DNA of 64,000 nucleotides from Dialister succinatiphilus YIT 11850 (lineage in GTDB: Bacteria > Bacillota > Negativicutes > Veillonellales > Dialisteraceae). The first letter of the stretch is position 1; each line of letters begins with the position of its first letter. The position numbers and the translations under genes are program-made. Of the stretch, positions 32,433-42,326 are shown in pieces. The DNA lies in NCBI RefSeq assembly GCF_000242435.1, contig NZ_JH591188.1, positions 555,210-619,209 of the forward strand, in the 5' to 3' direction. The notes beneath the pieces are model-generated. The model was not told the origin of the DNA, made no database searches, and was given only the letters and a program-made list of their open reading frames with translations.

Positions 32433-33905
32433 ATGAATCAGTCAGAAGGATTTGGAAAGAAATATGGCCTGTTCCTGGCATTGGCTGCCATGGCACTGGT
32501 GTACCTCTTCCCGACTCCTGTGGATCTGCCTACCCAGGGACACCGGCTCATCGGTATCCTTGTGTTTGCAGTCATTATCTGGATGACCGAAGGAGTTTCC
32601 TATCCGGTCAGTGCGTTTGTTATTGTGGTGTTTATGGCATTTTCTCTGGGCATGGCGCCTAATCCCGCCAAACCGGAGACTCTTCTTGGCACCGGGAAAG
32701 CCCTGCAGATGGGGCTTTCCGGATTCTCCACTTCAGCCTGGGCTCTGGTGGCAGGTGCCATGTTCCTGTCGGCAGGCATGATGATTACGGGTCTGGATAA
32801 GCGTATCGCCCTGGTGGTCATGTCCCATATCGGCGTGAAATCCAGCCATCTGGTGATTGGCGTCATTTTCGTGGGATTCCTGCTTTCCTTCTTCGTTCCC
32901 TCCACTACGGCCCGTGTATCCTGCATGGTGCCTATCGTGGTAGGCATTATCCGGGCCTTTGGGCTAGAGAAGGGCTCCACCTTTGCTGCTGTGCTCATGA
33001 TGGCAGTGGCCCAGGCCGATTCCCTCTGGAATATCGGTATCAAGACCGCAGCTGCCCAGAACATGGTAGCCATCGGATTTATCCAGCAGGTACTGGGCAA
33101 GGATATCAGCTGGCTGGAATGGTTTATCGCCGCTGCTCCCTATGCAGCTATTATGTCGGTGGTGCTTTATTTCCTCCTTATCCATGTCATGCCTCCTGAG
33201 GTGAAGGAAATGCCTGGCGGCAGGGAAGCATTGGAAAAAATGCTGAAGGATCTGGGGCCTGTTTCCCGGGATGAAAAGAAACTGCTTCTGATTTCGGCGC
33301 TGCTCCTTTTCTTCTGGGTAACGGAGAAGAAACTCCATCCCTTTGATACTACCACCGTCACCATTACCGGCATTATGCTCATGATGCTTCCGAAAGTGGG
33401 CTTTATGACCTGGAAACAGGCAGTCCCCCATATCAACTGGGGCACGGTCACCCTTTTCGGCGTAGGCATCAGTCTGGGTACGGCTCTTCTGAAATCGGGG
33501 GCTGCCATCTGGCTGGCCAATCATTTTGTGGCCCTCTTCGGCATGGAAACCATGTCTCCTCTTGTGGTCATTGCGGTGCTGGCCTTCTTCCTCACCATTA
33601 TCCATCTGGGCTTTGCCAGTGCCACAGGGCTGGCATCGGCCATGATTCCGATTGTCATTGCAGTTCTTCAGAGCGTGAAGACGCCGGGCATTGATGTGCT
33701 GGGCATGACCATGATTCTTCAGTATACCATCTGCTTCGGCTACATCCTGCCGGTGAATGCCCCGCAGAATATGATCGCCTACAGCACTGGATACATTACA
33801 TCCAAGGATTTCCTCATTACCGGCATTCCTTTCACCGTGCTGGCTTATGCCATGATTCTTGTATTCTCTGCCACTTACTGGCACTGGCTGGGTTACGTGG
33901 GGTGA
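32433..33905 (+). CDS. DASS-family sodium:dicarboxylate/anion symporter
   Basis: Polytopic inner-membrane transporter of 490 residues with about 12 hydrophobic helices. The divalent-anion:Na+ symporter family is shown by ILVFAVIIWMTEGVSYPVSA, by the FVPSTTARVSCMVPIV segment carrying an S-(N/T)-T-like substrate motif, and by a second C-terminal repeat (GFASATGLASAMIPIVIAV; YILPVNAPQNMIAYSTGYI). Likely substrates are succinate, malate, citrate or tartrate, with succinate of special interest in Dialister-like anaerobes (inference). I start at MNQSEGFGKK, after GGGGGTGGCTT. It has a leader terminator upstream. Confidence 0.9.
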   Translation: MNQSEGFGKKYGLFLALAAMALVYLFPTPVDLPTQGHRLIGILVFAVIIWMTEGVSYPVSAFVIVVFMAFSLGMAPNPAKPETLLGTGKALQMGLSGFSTSAWALVAGAMFLSAGMMITGLDKRIALVVMSHIGVKSSHLVIGVIFVGFLLSFFVPSTTARVSCMVPIVVGIIRAFGLEKGSTFAAVLMMAVAQADSLWNIGIKTAAAQNMVAIGFIQQVLGKDISWLEWFIAAAPYAAIMSVVLYFLLIHVMPPEVKEMPGGREALEKMLKDLGPVSRDEKKLLLISALLLFFWVTEKKLHPFDTTTVTITGIMLMMLPKVGFMTWKQAVPHINWGTVTLFGVGISLGTALLKSGAAIWLANHFVALFGMETMSPLVVIAVLAFFLTIIHLGFASATGLASAMIPIVIAVLQSVKTPGIDVLGMTMILQYTICFGYILPVNAPQNMIAYSTGYITSKDFLITGIPFTVLAYAMILVFSATYWHWLGYVG

Positions 33906-33969
33906 GGGAGACGATAGATGGTAGAGGTCAGACATCAGACTGTGTTATGTGCTAACCTTACCGCCCCAT

Positions 33970-34000
33970 CGTCATTCTGAGCGAAGCGAAAAATCTTGGC
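33970..34000 (+). repeat. TCATTCTGAGC-type short dispersed motif
   Basis: CGTCATTCTGAGCGAAGCG followed by AAAAATCTTGG. A related copy lies inverted at 45031-45064. Similar motifs are common between genes in diverse bacteria. Confidence 0.5.
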
Positions 34001-34023
34001 TCCCGCTAACATTGACTTCGACT

Positions 34024-34088
34024 GGTTCACTAGTCCACTAGTCCACTAGTCTACTAGCTCACTAGTTCACTAGTCCACCAGCTCACTA
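34024..34088. repeat. CTAG octamer array, eight units
   Basis: Eight near-perfect 8-bp units of the form NNCACTAG (variants CTACTAG, CACCAG, CACTAA) in one orientation, just before the terminator and heat-shock promoter. Confidence 0.82.
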
Positions 34089-34119
34089 AAAAAGCACTTC
34101 CTTTGGGAGGTGCTTTTTT
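34088..34119. terminator. Intrinsic terminator
   Basis: AAAAAAGCACTTCC-TTTG-GGAGGTGCTTTTTT, separating the DASS gene from the hrcA operon. Confidence 0.9.
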
Positions 34120-34152
34120 ACATGGAAAAATGGAAAAGAAAGGGAGAAAGTC

Positions 34153-34181
34153 TTGACAGGGAGGGGCATGAATGATATTCT
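34153..34181 (+). promoter_or_regulatory. Heat-shock operon promoter
   Basis: TTGACA, 17 nt, TATTCT, directly upstream of the CIRCE element. Confidence 0.8.
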
Positions 34182-34192
34182 AATAACGTAAG

Positions 34193-34219
34193 TTAGCACT
34201 CGAGACCAATGAGTGCTAA
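34193..34219. promoter_or_regulatory. CIRCE operator (HrcA binding site)
   Basis: TTAGCACTC-N9-GAGTGCTAA, a perfect match to the CIRCE consensus. HrcA bound here represses its own operon until heat shock titrates GroE away. Confidence 0.98.
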
Positions 34220-34235
34220 TAACAAGGTGATAATG

Positions 34236-35300
34236 ATGGCAGCACGCAGAACAAACAAGAATGAACCCCACGTTGGGGCCAATGAACTGAATGAAAGAAA
34301 AAGAAAAGTACTGTGGGCCGTTGTACAGGATTATGCGGATACCGCTGAACCGGTAGGCTCCAGGACCATTGCGAAGAAGTACAATCTGGGCGTCAGCAGC
34401 GCCACCATCCGCAATGAAATGCAGGACCTGGAGGATGAAGGATATCTGGAACAGCCCCATACTTCGGCAGGACGTATCCCTTCCATCAAGGGATATCGTT
34501 TTTACGTGGACTGGCTCATGCAGCCGGCTCCCGTTTCCAGTGAAGAAAAATCCATGATTGACAGCATGCTCCTGGATCATGTGACCAAGGTGGATGAGAT
34601 TTTCCGCAACATGGCAAAGGCGGTATCATCGCTCACCCATAACCTGTCTGTGGCAACGTCAGCGGGAATCAAGAAGAAATTCAACTATATCCGATTCCTT
34701 CCCCTGGATGGAGAAAGAGCCATTCTGCTGGTCGTTACAGACCGGGGGGATGTGTCCAATGCAGTGGTGGAAATCCCAAAGGGAAGTACCTTTGATGAAA
34801 TGCAGCTGCTGGCAGACAGGATGAACCATTTCCTCCACGGCCGTGACATTGACAGCATGGATGAGAAAGAAATCCTTACCTTCCAGAAAGATATAGAAAA
34901 GAATCTCAGCCCCTATGTGAATGTGTTCAAAACCCTGCAGCGGGTATTGACCCCGCAGCAGGAAGTCTATTCCGGCGGTGCATCCCAGCTGATTGAGCAG
35001 CCGGAATTCAAGAATGTGGAGAAAATGCAGGATATCCTGAACCTTTTGGAACAGCGGGACATGCTGGAAAGCATGCTTCTCTCCAGTTCAGACCAGCCCA
35101 TTGCAGTCCATATCGGCACGGAGAACCCCATGAAATCCCTTTCGGACCTGTCCATTGTGAGAGCCCAGTTTTCCTCGGGCGGCAGGGTCATCGGATCGGT
35201 GGCAGTGCTGGGACCTACCCGGATGCAGTACAGCAAGATTATCGGTATGATGCGGTTTATGCAGGATAGACTGGATCAGCTTTTGAAGAATAAAGAATGA
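34236..35300 (+). CDS. hrcA: Heat-inducible transcription repressor HrcA
   Basis: CIRCE-binding repressor of about 354 residues. The N-terminal winged helix has SRTIAKKYNLGVSSATIRNEMQDLE and the conserved HTSAGRIPSIKGYRFYVD. The GAF-like dimer domain follows, with RFLPLDGERAILLVVTD and the C-terminal GPTRMQYSKIIGMM. AAGGTG precedes tandem ATGs at 34233 and 34236. First gene of hrcA-grpE-dnaK-dnaJ, autoregulated through the CIRCE site 17 bp upstream. Confidence 0.97.
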   Translation: MAARRTNKNEPHVGANELNERKRKVLWAVVQDYADTAEPVGSRTIAKKYNLGVSSATIRNEMQDLEDEGYLEQPHTSAGRIPSIKGYRFYVDWLMQPAPVSSEEKSMIDSMLLDHVTKVDEIFRNMAKAVSSLTHNLSVATSAGIKKKFNYIRFLPLDGERAILLVVTDRGDVSNAVVEIPKGSTFDEMQLLADRMNHFLHGRDIDSMDEKEILTFQKDIEKNLSPYVNVFKTLQRVLTPQQEVYSGGASQLIEQPEFKNVEKMQDILNLLEQRDMLESMLLSSSDQPIAVHIGTENPMKSLSDLSIVRAQFSSGGRVIGSVAVLGPTRMQYSKIIGMMRFMQDRLDQLLKNKE

Positions 35301-35317
35301 GACAAGGAGGCTCCCGT

Positions 35318-35947
35318 ATGAAAAATGAAGAAGTCAAAGTGAAAGTGAATGCGGAAGAACCAAAATCTGAAAAGAGCGCAGACAGAAAAGACGCGGAAAA
35401 GGCTAAAAAGCCTACGGCCAAAGAACTGGAGCAGCAGGTGATTTTCCTCACAAAACAGGCCGCCGATGCCCAGAAAAAGGCAAGGGAAGCGGAAGACAAG
35501 GCAAAGTCCGAGGAAGTCAAGTTGCAAACCGCCCTGTCCCAGTACGTACGGCTGCAGGCGGATTTCGACAATTTCCGCCGCCGCACGAAAGACAACGAAG
35601 CCAAAGCGGCAGACACCTACAAGGCGGAAACGCTGAAATCCTTCCTTCCGGTACTGGACAACTTTGAACTGGCCCTTTCCCATATGAAAAAAGATGGTTC
35701 CGGGGAGGCCTATCTGAAGGGATTTGAACTTCTCCAGAAACAGATGGTCAAAATTATGAATGACTTTGGCGTCAAGGAAATTGAAGCCAAAGGAAAACCT
35801 TTTGATCCCCATTTCCATGAGGCCGTCATGATGGTTGCATCCGATGAAATGGATGATGAAACCATTGCCCTGGTTTTCCAGAAGGGCTATCTCTATAAAG
35901 ATACCGTTTTAAGGCCTGCCAAGGTACAGGTTGTGAAAAACAGCTGA
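35318..35947 (+). CDS. grpE: Nucleotide exchange factor GrpE
   Basis: Co-chaperone of 209 residues that releases ADP from DnaK. A charged N-terminal region and long coiled coil (about 35-95) lead into YVRLQADFDNFRRRTKDNE. The C-terminal beta domain has KPFDPHFHEAVMM and FQKGYLYKDTVLRPAKVQV. AAGGAGG lies 9 nt before the ATG. Second gene of the heat-shock operon. Confidence 0.97.
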   Translation: MKNEEVKVKVNAEEPKSEKSADRKDAEKAKKPTAKELEQQVIFLTKQAADAQKKAREAEDKAKSEEVKLQTALSQYVRLQADFDNFRRRTKDNEAKAADTYKAETLKSFLPVLDNFELALSHMKKDGSGEAYLKGFELLQKQMVKIMNDFGVKEIEAKGKPFDPHFHEAVMMVASDEMDDETIALVFQKGYLYKDTVLRPAKVQVVKNS

Positions 35948-36013
35948 CATTGGCAGTTACATAGAATTTTCTGTTTTCCATTAGAAATATACGCATGAAA
36001 GGAGACATTTTAA

Positions 36014-37891
36014 ATGTCAAAAGTAATTGGTATTGATTTAGGTACGACAAACTCCGTTGTTGCAGTGATGGAAGGCGGCGAGCCTGTCGTTATTCCTAAC
36101 GCTGAAGGCTCTCGTCTGACTCCTTCTGTGGTAGGTTTCTCCAAGAACGGTGAACGCCTGGTAGGCCAGCTGGCTAAAAGACAGGCTGTGTCCAACCCGG
36201 ACCGCACCGTAGTTTCCATTAAACGTCACATGGGCAGCGATTACAAAGTCACCATTGACGGCAAATCCTACACACCCCAGGAAATTTCCGCTATGATTTT
36301 GCAGAAGCTGAAGGTGGATGCAGAAGCTTATCTGGGTGAAAAAGTCACAGAAGCTGTTATTACCTGCCCGGCCTACTTCACCGACAGCCAGCGCCAGGCT
36401 ACCAAGGATGCCGGCGCCATTGCAGGCCTCAAGGTTCTGCGTATCATCAACGAACCGACCGCATCTGCCCTGGCTTACGGCCTTGATAAGATTAAAGACG
36501 GCAAGGAACATCGCTTCCTGGTTTACGATCTGGGCGGCGGCACCTTCGATGTGTCCATCCTTGATCTGGCAGACGGCGTATTTGAAGTCGAAGCTTCCAG
36601 CGGCAACGGCCATCTGGGCGGCGATGATTTCGATGCCCGCGTGATGGACTGGATTGCAGATACCTTCAAGAACCAGAACGGCTTTGAACTGAAACGGGAT
36701 CCCATGACTAATCAGAGACTGAAAGAAGCTGCTGAAAAGGCAAAGATCGAACTGTCCTCTGTTATGTCCACCGACATCAACCTGCCCTTCATTACCATTG
36801 ATTCTAATGGCCAGCCGGTTCACTTCGATGCTACTCTGACCCGTGCCGTATTCGACCAGATTACGGAAGACCTGGTACAGGCTACGGTAGAACCTATGGA
36901 AAGAGCCATGAAGGATGCCAACCTCACCATTGACGACATTGATAAGATCCTTCTGGTAGGCGGTTCTTCCCGTATTCCGGCCGTACAGACCCTGATTCGC
37001 AACAAATTCCATAAAGAACCATCCAAGGGTGTAAACCCCGATGAATCCGTAGCAGTCGGTGCTGCTATTCAGGCCGGTGTTCTCAAAGGCGAAGTCAAAG
37101 ACGTACTGCTTCTCGATGTGACTCCGCTGTCCCTGGGCATTGAAACCCTGGGCGGTGTATTCACCACTATGATTAAGAGAAATACCACCATTCCTACATC
37201 CAAGACCCAGGTATTCTCCACCGCTGTCGATAACCAGCCTTCCGTTGATATCCATGTTCTTCAGGGTGAACGTCCCATGGCTGCCGATAACAAGACACTG
37301 GGCCGCTTCGAACTGAGCGATATTCCGCCGGCTCCGCGGGGAGTTCCTCAGATTCAGGTCACCTTCGATATCGATGCCAACGGCATTGTTCATGTTTCCG
37401 CCAAAGATCTGGGCACCGGCAAGGAACAGAAGATTGATATTACCTCTTCCTCCGGCCTCTCTGATGAAGAAATCAAGAGAATGCAGGATGATGCCAAAGC
37501 CCATGAAGCAGAAGACAAGAAACGCAAAGAAGCCATTACTGCCAAGAACAATGCAGAAGCCCTCATTTACCAGGCTGAAAAGACAGTGAAGGAACTGGGA
37601 GACAAAGCAGACCAGGGCAAAGTGAAAGAAGTCAATGATGCCATTGCTAAACTGAAAGAGACTCTGAAAGGCAACGATACGGAAAAGATCAAAGCCGATG
37701 CAGAAGCTCTCACCAAACCGCTCCATGAACTGACTGAAAAACTGTACCAGCAGGCACAGCAGGCTCAGCAGGCACAGCAGCAGGCCCAGAATGCCGGCGC
37801 TCAGCAGGGACCACAGGCCGGAGCTAAAAAAGACAAGGACAATGTAGTAGACGCAGACTATAAAGTTGTCAATGACGACGATAAGAAATAA
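36014..37891 (+). CDS. dnaK: Chaperone DnaK (Hsp70)
   Basis: Hsp70 ATPase of 625 residues. The nucleotide-binding domain opens [16 protein letters not shown] and contains [14 protein letters not shown] and [12 protein letters not shown]. It lacks the extra segment found in Gram-negative DnaK after the N-terminal strands, as expected for Firmicutes. The substrate domain includes [16 protein letters not shown]. The C-terminus has a Gln/Ala-rich tail before [31 protein letters not shown] lies upstream. Confidence 0.98.
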   Translation: MSKVIGIDLGTTNSVVAVMEGGEPVVIPNAEGSRLTPSVVGFSKNGERLVGQLAKRQAVSNPDRTVVSIKRHMGSDYKVTIDGKSYTPQEISAMILQKLKVDAEAYLGEKVTEAVITCPAYFTDSQRQATKDAGAIAGLKVLRIINEPTASALAYGLDKIKDGKEHRFLVYDLGGGTFDVSILDLADGVFEVEASSGNGHLGGDDFDARVMDWIADTFKNQNGFELKRDPMTNQRLKEAAEKAKIELSSVMSTDINLPFITIDSNGQPVHFDATLTRAVFDQITEDLVQATVEPMERAMKDANLTIDDIDKILLVGGSSRIPAVQTLIRNKFHKEPSKGVNPDESVAVGAAIQAGVLKGEVKDVLLLDVTPLSLGIETLGGVFTTMIKRNTTIPTSKTQVFSTAVDNQPSVDIHVLQGERPMAADNKTLGRFELSDIPPAPRGVPQIQVTFDIDANGIVHVSAKDLGTGKEQKIDITSSSGLSDEEIKRMQDDAKAHEAEDKKRKEAITAKNNAEALIYQAEKTVKELGDKADQGKVKEVNDAIAKLKETLKGNDTEKIKADAEALTKPLHELTEKLYQQAQQAQQAQQQAQNAGAQQGPQAGAKKDKDNVVDADYKVVNDDDKK

Positions 37892-37910
37892 GGAATAGTG
37901 TGATTTCTTT

Positions 37911-39086
37911 ATGGCAGACAGCAAGGATTATTATGACATCCTTGGCGTAAGTAAAAACGCCACCGATGATGAAATCAAAAAAGCATACAGAAGACTTGCC
38001 CGCAAATACCATCCGGATCTGAACAAGGACAATCCCAAAGCGGCAGAGGAAAAATTCAAGGAGGTCAATGAAGCCTACCATGTGCTTTCCGATGCCGACA
38101 AGAGAGCCCAGTATGACCAGCTCGGCCACGATGCCTTTCAGCAGGCCTCCCGCGGCGGCGCCGGCGCCGGAGGCTTCGGCGGATTCGGCCAGGGCGGATT
38201 CAACGGCCAGGGCTTCGACTTCGGCGGCTTCGATATGGGTGACATTTTCGACATGTTCACCGGCGGCAGCCGTCGGAGAAACAATGGCCCCGAGCAGGGG
38301 GCAGACCTCCGCTACGATATGACCATTACCCTTCGGGAAGCCTTTACCGGTGTGAAGAAGAAATTCTCCGTCACCAAGAACGATACCTGCAGCCACTGCC
38401 ACGGCAGCGGCGCAGAACCGGGCTCCTCCGTAGATACCTGCCCTGCCTGCCACGGCACAGGTCAGCAGCGTATCGTAAGAAACGGCCCCTTTGGACAGAT
38501 GGTGAATATCGTCACCTGTCAGCAGTGCGGCGGCACAGGGAAGATTATCAAAAACAAGTGCAAGGAATGCCATGGCAGTGGTACTGTCAGAGCGTCCAAG
38601 ACCATTGAAGTTAATATCCCTGCCGGTGCCGACAGCGGCGTCCGCATGAGGGTGGCCGGCGAAGGAGAGCCCGGCAGGAGAGGCGGTCCGAAAGGAGACC
38701 TCTATGTCTACATTTACGTGGAAGACGATCCGGACTTTGAAAGGGAAGGCGACGACCTTTACAAGACCGTCAATATTTCCTATCCCGTAGCAGCCCTTGG
38801 CTCCACCATCAAGGTGAAGACCCTGGACAAAGAAGTGGAACTCAAGGTTCCAGCCGGTACCCAGACAGGCACCCGGTTCCGCATCTCCGGCGAAGGCATG
38901 CCTCATCTGCAGTCCTCCCGCAAAGGGAACCTCTATGTGGAAGTCCATGTGACGGTGCCTAAGCGGCTGAACGAAGACCAGAAGAACGCACTCCTTCACT
39001 TTGCCAATGAAATGGGAGAAGACTGCTCCCAGTATAAAGGAAAGAGCTCCTTCCTTGATAAAATCATAGACAAGTTCAAACAGTAA
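37911..39086 (+). CDS. dnaJ: Chaperone DnaJ (Hsp40)
   Basis: DnaJ of 391 residues with all domains: the J domain (about 1-70) with the HPD tripeptide in [11 protein letters not shown], a Gly/Phe-rich linker (about 78-120), and four CxxCxGxG zinc repeats ([32 protein letters not shown]). The C-terminal substrate-binding domains follow. It stimulates DnaK ATPase. The RBS before the ATG is weak, suggesting lower expression than dnaK. A terminator follows at once. Confidence 0.98.
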   Translation: MADSKDYYDILGVSKNATDDEIKKAYRRLARKYHPDLNKDNPKAAEEKFKEVNEAYHVLSDADKRAQYDQLGHDAFQQASRGGAGAGGFGGFGQGGFNGQGFDFGGFDMGDIFDMFTGGSRRRNNGPEQGADLRYDMTITLREAFTGVKKKFSVTKNDTCSHCHGSGAEPGSSVDTCPACHGTGQQRIVRNGPFGQMVNIVTCQQCGGTGKIIKNKCKECHGSGTVRASKTIEVNIPAGADSGVRMRVAGEGEPGRRGGPKGDLYVYIYVEDDPDFEREGDDLYKTVNISYPVAALGSTIKVKTLDKEVELKVPAGTQTGTRFRISGEGMPHLQSSRKGNLYVEVHVTVPKRLNEDQKNALLHFANEMGEDCSQYKGKSSFLDKIIDKFKQ

Positions 39087-39087
39087 T

Positions 39088-39121
39088 AAAAAAATCCCAT
39101 CGGTTATCCGGTGGGATTTTT
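39088..39121 (+). terminator. Terminator of the heat-shock operon
   Basis: AAAAAATCCCATCGG-TTAT-CCGGTGGGATTTTT. Confidence 0.92.
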
Positions 39122-39157
39122 GCGTTGGGGGAGGGGCCTTTGGGAAAAAGGCATGAA

Positions 39158-39195
39158 AAAAGAGGAAATGCTTCGCGAAAAGCATTTCCTCTTTT
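39158..39195 (-). terminator. Terminator of rpsD
   Basis: AAAAGAGGAAATGCTT-CGCGAA-AAGCATTTCCTCTTTT, about 30 bp past the rpsD stop and able to act in both directions. Its GAGGAAATG arm resembles the hairpins at 45560, 47104 and 48454. Confidence 0.88.
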
Positions 39196-39223
39196 GTATT
39201 TCCATAGTCCGCTGAAAAACGAA

Positions 39224-39817
39224 TTACTTGGAGTACAGTTCGACGATGTTGGTTTCGTTGACTTCGTCCTTGTAGGGGAGTTCGTCTCTCTGGGGGAAAC
39301 GGGTGAGGGTTGCAGTCCAGTTGTCGAAGGACTTTTCGATGTATGGAAGATCGAAGGTCTTCAGTTCCTGGAAGGACTGTTTGAACATTTCATTGGTTCT
39401 GTAGGATTCCTTCAGGGAAATAACCTGTCCCGGACGAACGGGGTAGGAAGGAATGTCTACTCTCTTGCCGTCAACCACGATGAGTCCGTGGGTAACCATC
39501 TGACGAGCCTGACGGATGGAACGTGCAAAGCCTGCACGGTATACAAGGTTGTCCAGTCTGGTTTCCAGCAGGAACAGCAGGTTTTCGCCTACGACGCCGG
39601 ACATTCTTCTTGCTTTATCATAATAGCGGTAGAACTGCTTTTCAAGCAGGTTGTACATCGCTTTAACCTTCTGTTTTTCGGACAGCTGTACGCCGTATTC
39701 AGACTGTTTCTTCTGACGAGCGTCAGCGACCTGCCGTTTTAACGCTTTCGGATGGCCGTAAATATTTACGCCGAAACGTCTGCTTGTCTTAAAACGGAGA
39801 TTTCTGTTTGTTGCCAT
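39224..39817 (-). CDS. rpsD: 30S ribosomal protein S4
   Basis: S4 of 197 residues, a primary 16S rRNA binder. It has [19 protein letters not shown] near the N-terminus, and the S4 RNA-binding domain ([39 protein letters not shown]). I start at MATNRNLRF, with AGAGGTGATTTACACA upstream. It is alone here rather than in the alpha operon, as in many Firmicutes. The N-terminus has no zinc-finger cysteines (C- form). Confidence 0.97.
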   Translation of the reverse strand: MATNRNLRFKTSRRFGVNIYGHPKALKRQVADARQKKQSEYGVQLSEKQKVKAMYNLLEKQFYRYYDKARRMSGVVGENLLFLLETRLDNLVYRAGFARSIRQARQMVTHGLIVVDGKRVDIPSYPVRPGQVISLKESYRTNEMFKQSFQELKTFDLPYIEKSFDNWTATLTRFPQRDELPYKDEVNETNIVELYSK

Positions 39818-39870
39818 TGTGTAAATCACCTCTCTAAAAATTATGCTGATCGAATATGAACAGCTTTTAT

Positions 39871-39899
39871 ATTATAAGGGATTCATGGAGCGATGTCAA
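39871..39899 (-). promoter_or_regulatory. rpsD promoter
   Basis: Minus-strand TTGACA, 17 nt, TATAAT: a full consensus promoter. The leader is about 45 nt. Confidence 0.85.
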
Positions 39900-39904
39900 T
39901 ATAT

Positions 39905-40252
39905 TTTTGAGAGTAGGGAATGTGGGGCGCCTACGGCGCGGTCGGGATCGCGGTCGGGAGTGGGGCGCCTTTTAATTTATTGAAGTCGCCAGTATGGATA
40001 AAACAGCTTTAGTGGACTAGTGAGCTGGTGGGCTAGTAAAAACCATACAACCGCCCTTACGGGCGAGGGAAAACCATATAACCGCGCCTGCGGCGCGAGG
40101 AAATGCCCCCCTTGGTGGCTGGCGCTACCCGCTTTCTAGGGAAGGGGGCTCTTGCTCTTCGTCCTGCAGCACTGGTGACATAAAACCAAATCCCGTAACG
40201 CAGATTTCATAAGCATTGCCCGCAGGGCAATCCACCACCCTCTGAACCCTGA
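39905..40252. repeat. Composite intergenic repeat region
   Basis: No gene. It contains GGGCGCCTACGGCGC near 39923; a CTAG-type array at 40010-40037; two tandem units of AAACCATAnAACCG with GC palindromes (CGCCC-TTAC-GGGCG and CGCGCC-TGC-GGCGCG); then a module (about 40100-40252) with GGGGGCTCTTGCTCTTCGTC, GCAGCACTGGTGAC and AAATCCCGTAACGCAG. The module closely matches 48860-48990. Confidence 0.65.
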
Positions 40253-40254
40253 AC

Positions 40255-40839
40255 CTATTTTCTTCCCTTCTCCGCCATGGTGAAGAAGTTTTCCAGAATT
40301 TTCCCGCCTTCCGGAGTCATAATGGATTCGGGATGGAATTGGAGGCCGTAGATGGGATAGTCCCTGTGTTCCACGGCCATGATTTCCCCGTCTCTGGTGC
40401 GGGCGGTGATTTTGAGGCAGGAAGGCATGGTGGATTCCACGGCGGCAAGGGAGTGGTAGCGGGCTGCTTTGATAGGCGATTTCATGCCTCTAAAGAGGGG
40501 ACTCTCGGTATCGACTTCCACGTCATAGGCTTTTCCATGGACCAGTTCTTTGGCGTAGGATACGGTGGCGCCGTAGCACTGGCAGATGGCCTGGTGGCCC
40601 AGGCATACGCCCAGAATGGGAATGCGGGGGCCGAAGAAACGGATGGCATCCACGCAGATGCCTGCGTCTTCCGGACGTCCGGGACCGGGGGAGATAAGGA
40701 GGGCCTTAGGGTTCATTTCTTCCAGCTCCGGAAGGCTCAATGCATCGTTCCGGATGACTTTGATGTCCGGATAGAGGTTTCCTGCCAGCTGATAGAGGTT
40801 ATAGGAAAAGCTGTCATAGTTATCAATCAGAATAATCAT
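40255..40839 (-). CDS. trpG: Anthranilate synthase component II (glutamine amidotransferase)
   Basis: Class I glutamine amidotransferase of 194 residues supplying ammonia to TrpE. It shows DNYDSFSYNLYQL, ISPGPGRPEDAG, the nucleophile region GVCLGHQAI (Cys about 79) and the His-Glu pair in GLQFHPES. PabA cannot be excluded on sequence, since one subunit often serves both pathways. The start overlaps the trpE stop (ATGA). Expression is governed by the Trp T-box upstream of trpE. Confidence 0.93.
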   Translation of the reverse strand: MIILIDNYDSFSYNLYQLAGNLYPDIKVIRNDALSLPELEEMNPKALLISPGPGRPEDAGICVDAIRFFGPRIPILGVCLGHQAICQCYGATVSYAKELVHGKAYDVEVDTESPLFRGMKSPIKAARYHSLAAVESTMPSCLKITARTRDGEIMAVEHRDYPIYGLQFHPESIMTPEGGKILENFFTMAEKGRK

Positions 40840-42326
40840 CTGTCCAGTCCTCCTTCTGCCAGGTGAATGGCGTTGACTACGGCTTTGGCTTTATTGAGAC
40901 ATTCCTGATATTCCTTTTCCGGTACGCTGTCGGCTACAATACCGGCGCCGGATTGGACACAGAGGACGCCTTTTTTCTTATAGGCCAGCCGGATGCCGAT
41001 ACAGGTGTCCATATTTCCGGAAAAATCAAGGTATCCTATGGCACCGCCGTAGATTCCCCGTTTTCTTGATTCTTCTTCCTCAATGATTTCACAGGCCCGG
41101 AGTTTGGGGGCGCCGGAGAGGGTGCCCGCAGGCAGGACGGCGTCGATGACGTCCAGGGCATCCTTGCCGGGGGCAATGGTACCTTCTACGGTGGAGCCGA
41201 TGTGCATGACGTGGGAGAAGCGGAGGATGTTCAGGTATTTCTCCACTTTCACGGAGCCGATGCGGCTGACTTTCCCCAGGTCGTTACGCCCCAGGTCTAC
41301 CAGCATATTATGCTCGGCCAGTTCTTTGTCATTGGAAAGGAGTTCTTTCTCCAGGGCCTGGTCTTCTGCTTCGGTTCTGCCTCTCGGCCTTGTGCCTGCC
41401 AGGGGGTAAGTGTGGAGGATGCCGTTTTCCAGTTTACCCAGGGTTTCCGGTGAGGAACCGGCGATTTCTACCTGGTCACTGGTGAAATAGAACATATAGG
41501 GGGAGGGGTTTTCCATGCGGAGCAGGCGGTATACGTCAAACAGGGAGCCCCTGGCTCTGGCGGTCAAAGGATTGGAAAGGACTACCTGAAAAATGTCGCC
41601 TTCGTAAATATGGTGTTTGGCATTTTCCACCATGGCGCGGTATTCTTCCATGGAATGGGCGGGAGTGAGGTCCTCTTCCAGCTGGAGGGGCTTTGAGGCA
41701 GCTCTGGCGCCGCTTTTCAGCAGATTTTCCATATCATCCAGTACTTTTTCCGCCTCCCTGTAAGAAGAGGTAATGTCGTCCGTGGCAACGCCGGTGACCA
41801 GAATGATTTTCTGCTTGTAAGCATCGAAGATAATGAGCTTGTCGAAGAGCATGAGGTCTGCATCATTGAAGTCTCCATTGTCTTCATGGGACAGATGGAG
41901 CGTGGGCTCTGCGTATTTGATGTAGTCGTAGGAAAAATAGCCTACCAGTCCTCCTGTAAAAGGGGGAAGGTCAGGAAGCTTCGGGCTTTTATACCGGGAA
42001 AGGATCCGGCGGATTTCCTCACCGGGATGGGTAACTTCCTTTTTGATGATTTCCGGATGTTCCCCATCTACTCCTTTAGTGATGGTGAGGTGGCCGTTCA
42101 GGCAGGTGATTTCCAGGGTAGGATCATAGCCCAGAAAGGAGTAGCGGCTCCAGGGCTGGTTATTTTCCGCACTTTCCAGCATAAAGCAGTGATGACTGGC
42201 GGCGCGGAGTGTTCGCATGACTTCAATGGTGGTGAAGCGGTCTGCCATGATTTCTCGGCAGACTGGAATCCTTCGGTAATCACCGGATGCATTGATTGCT
42301 TTGACTTCCTCTAATGTTGGATACAT
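40836..42326 (-). CDS. trpE: Anthranilate synthase component I
   Basis: Chorismate-using enzyme of 496 residues. The N-terminal domain has the LLESAENNQPWSRYSFLG motif associated with tryptophan feedback binding. The catalytic domain includes VVLSNPLTARARG, AGTRPRGRTEAEDQ, NDLGKVSRIGSV, AGTLSGAPKLRACEII and YGGAIGYLDFSGNMDTCI. I use the ATG at 42326 (MYPTLEEVKAINAS), preceded by AAGGAGGTCATT; the frame stays open into the T-box, but that part cannot be coding. Only trpE and trpG are present; no other trp gene follows. Confidence 0.95.
   Translation of the reverse strand: MYPTLEEVKAINASGDYRRIPVCREIMADRFTTIEVMRTLRAASHHCFMLESAENNQPWSRYSFLGYDPTLEITCLNGHLTITKGVDGEHPEIIKKEVTHPGEEIRRILSRYKSPKLPDLPPFTGGLVGYFSYDYIKYAEPTLHLSHEDNGDFNDADLMLFDKLIIFDAYKQKIILVTGVATDDITSSYREAEKVLDDMENLLKSGARAASKPLQLEEDLTPAHSMEEYRAMVENAKHHIYEGDIFQVVLSNPLTARARGSLFDVYRLLRMENPSPYMFYFTSDQVEIAGSSPETLGKLENGILHTYPLAGTRPRGRTEAEDQALEKELLSNDKELAEHNMLVDLGRNDLGKVSRIGSVKVEKYLNILRFSHVMHIGSTVEGTIAPGKDALDVIDAVLPAGTLSGAPKLRACEIIEEEESRKRGIYGGAIGYLDFSGNMDTCIGIRLAYKKKGVLCVQSGAGIVADSVPEKEYQECLNKAKAVVNAIHLAEGGLDR

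Noticed and set aside
34024-34088. CRISPR-like or phage attachment site
   Set aside because: An 8-bp period with no spacers and no integrase or tRNA nearby; it is a short-period tandem repeat.
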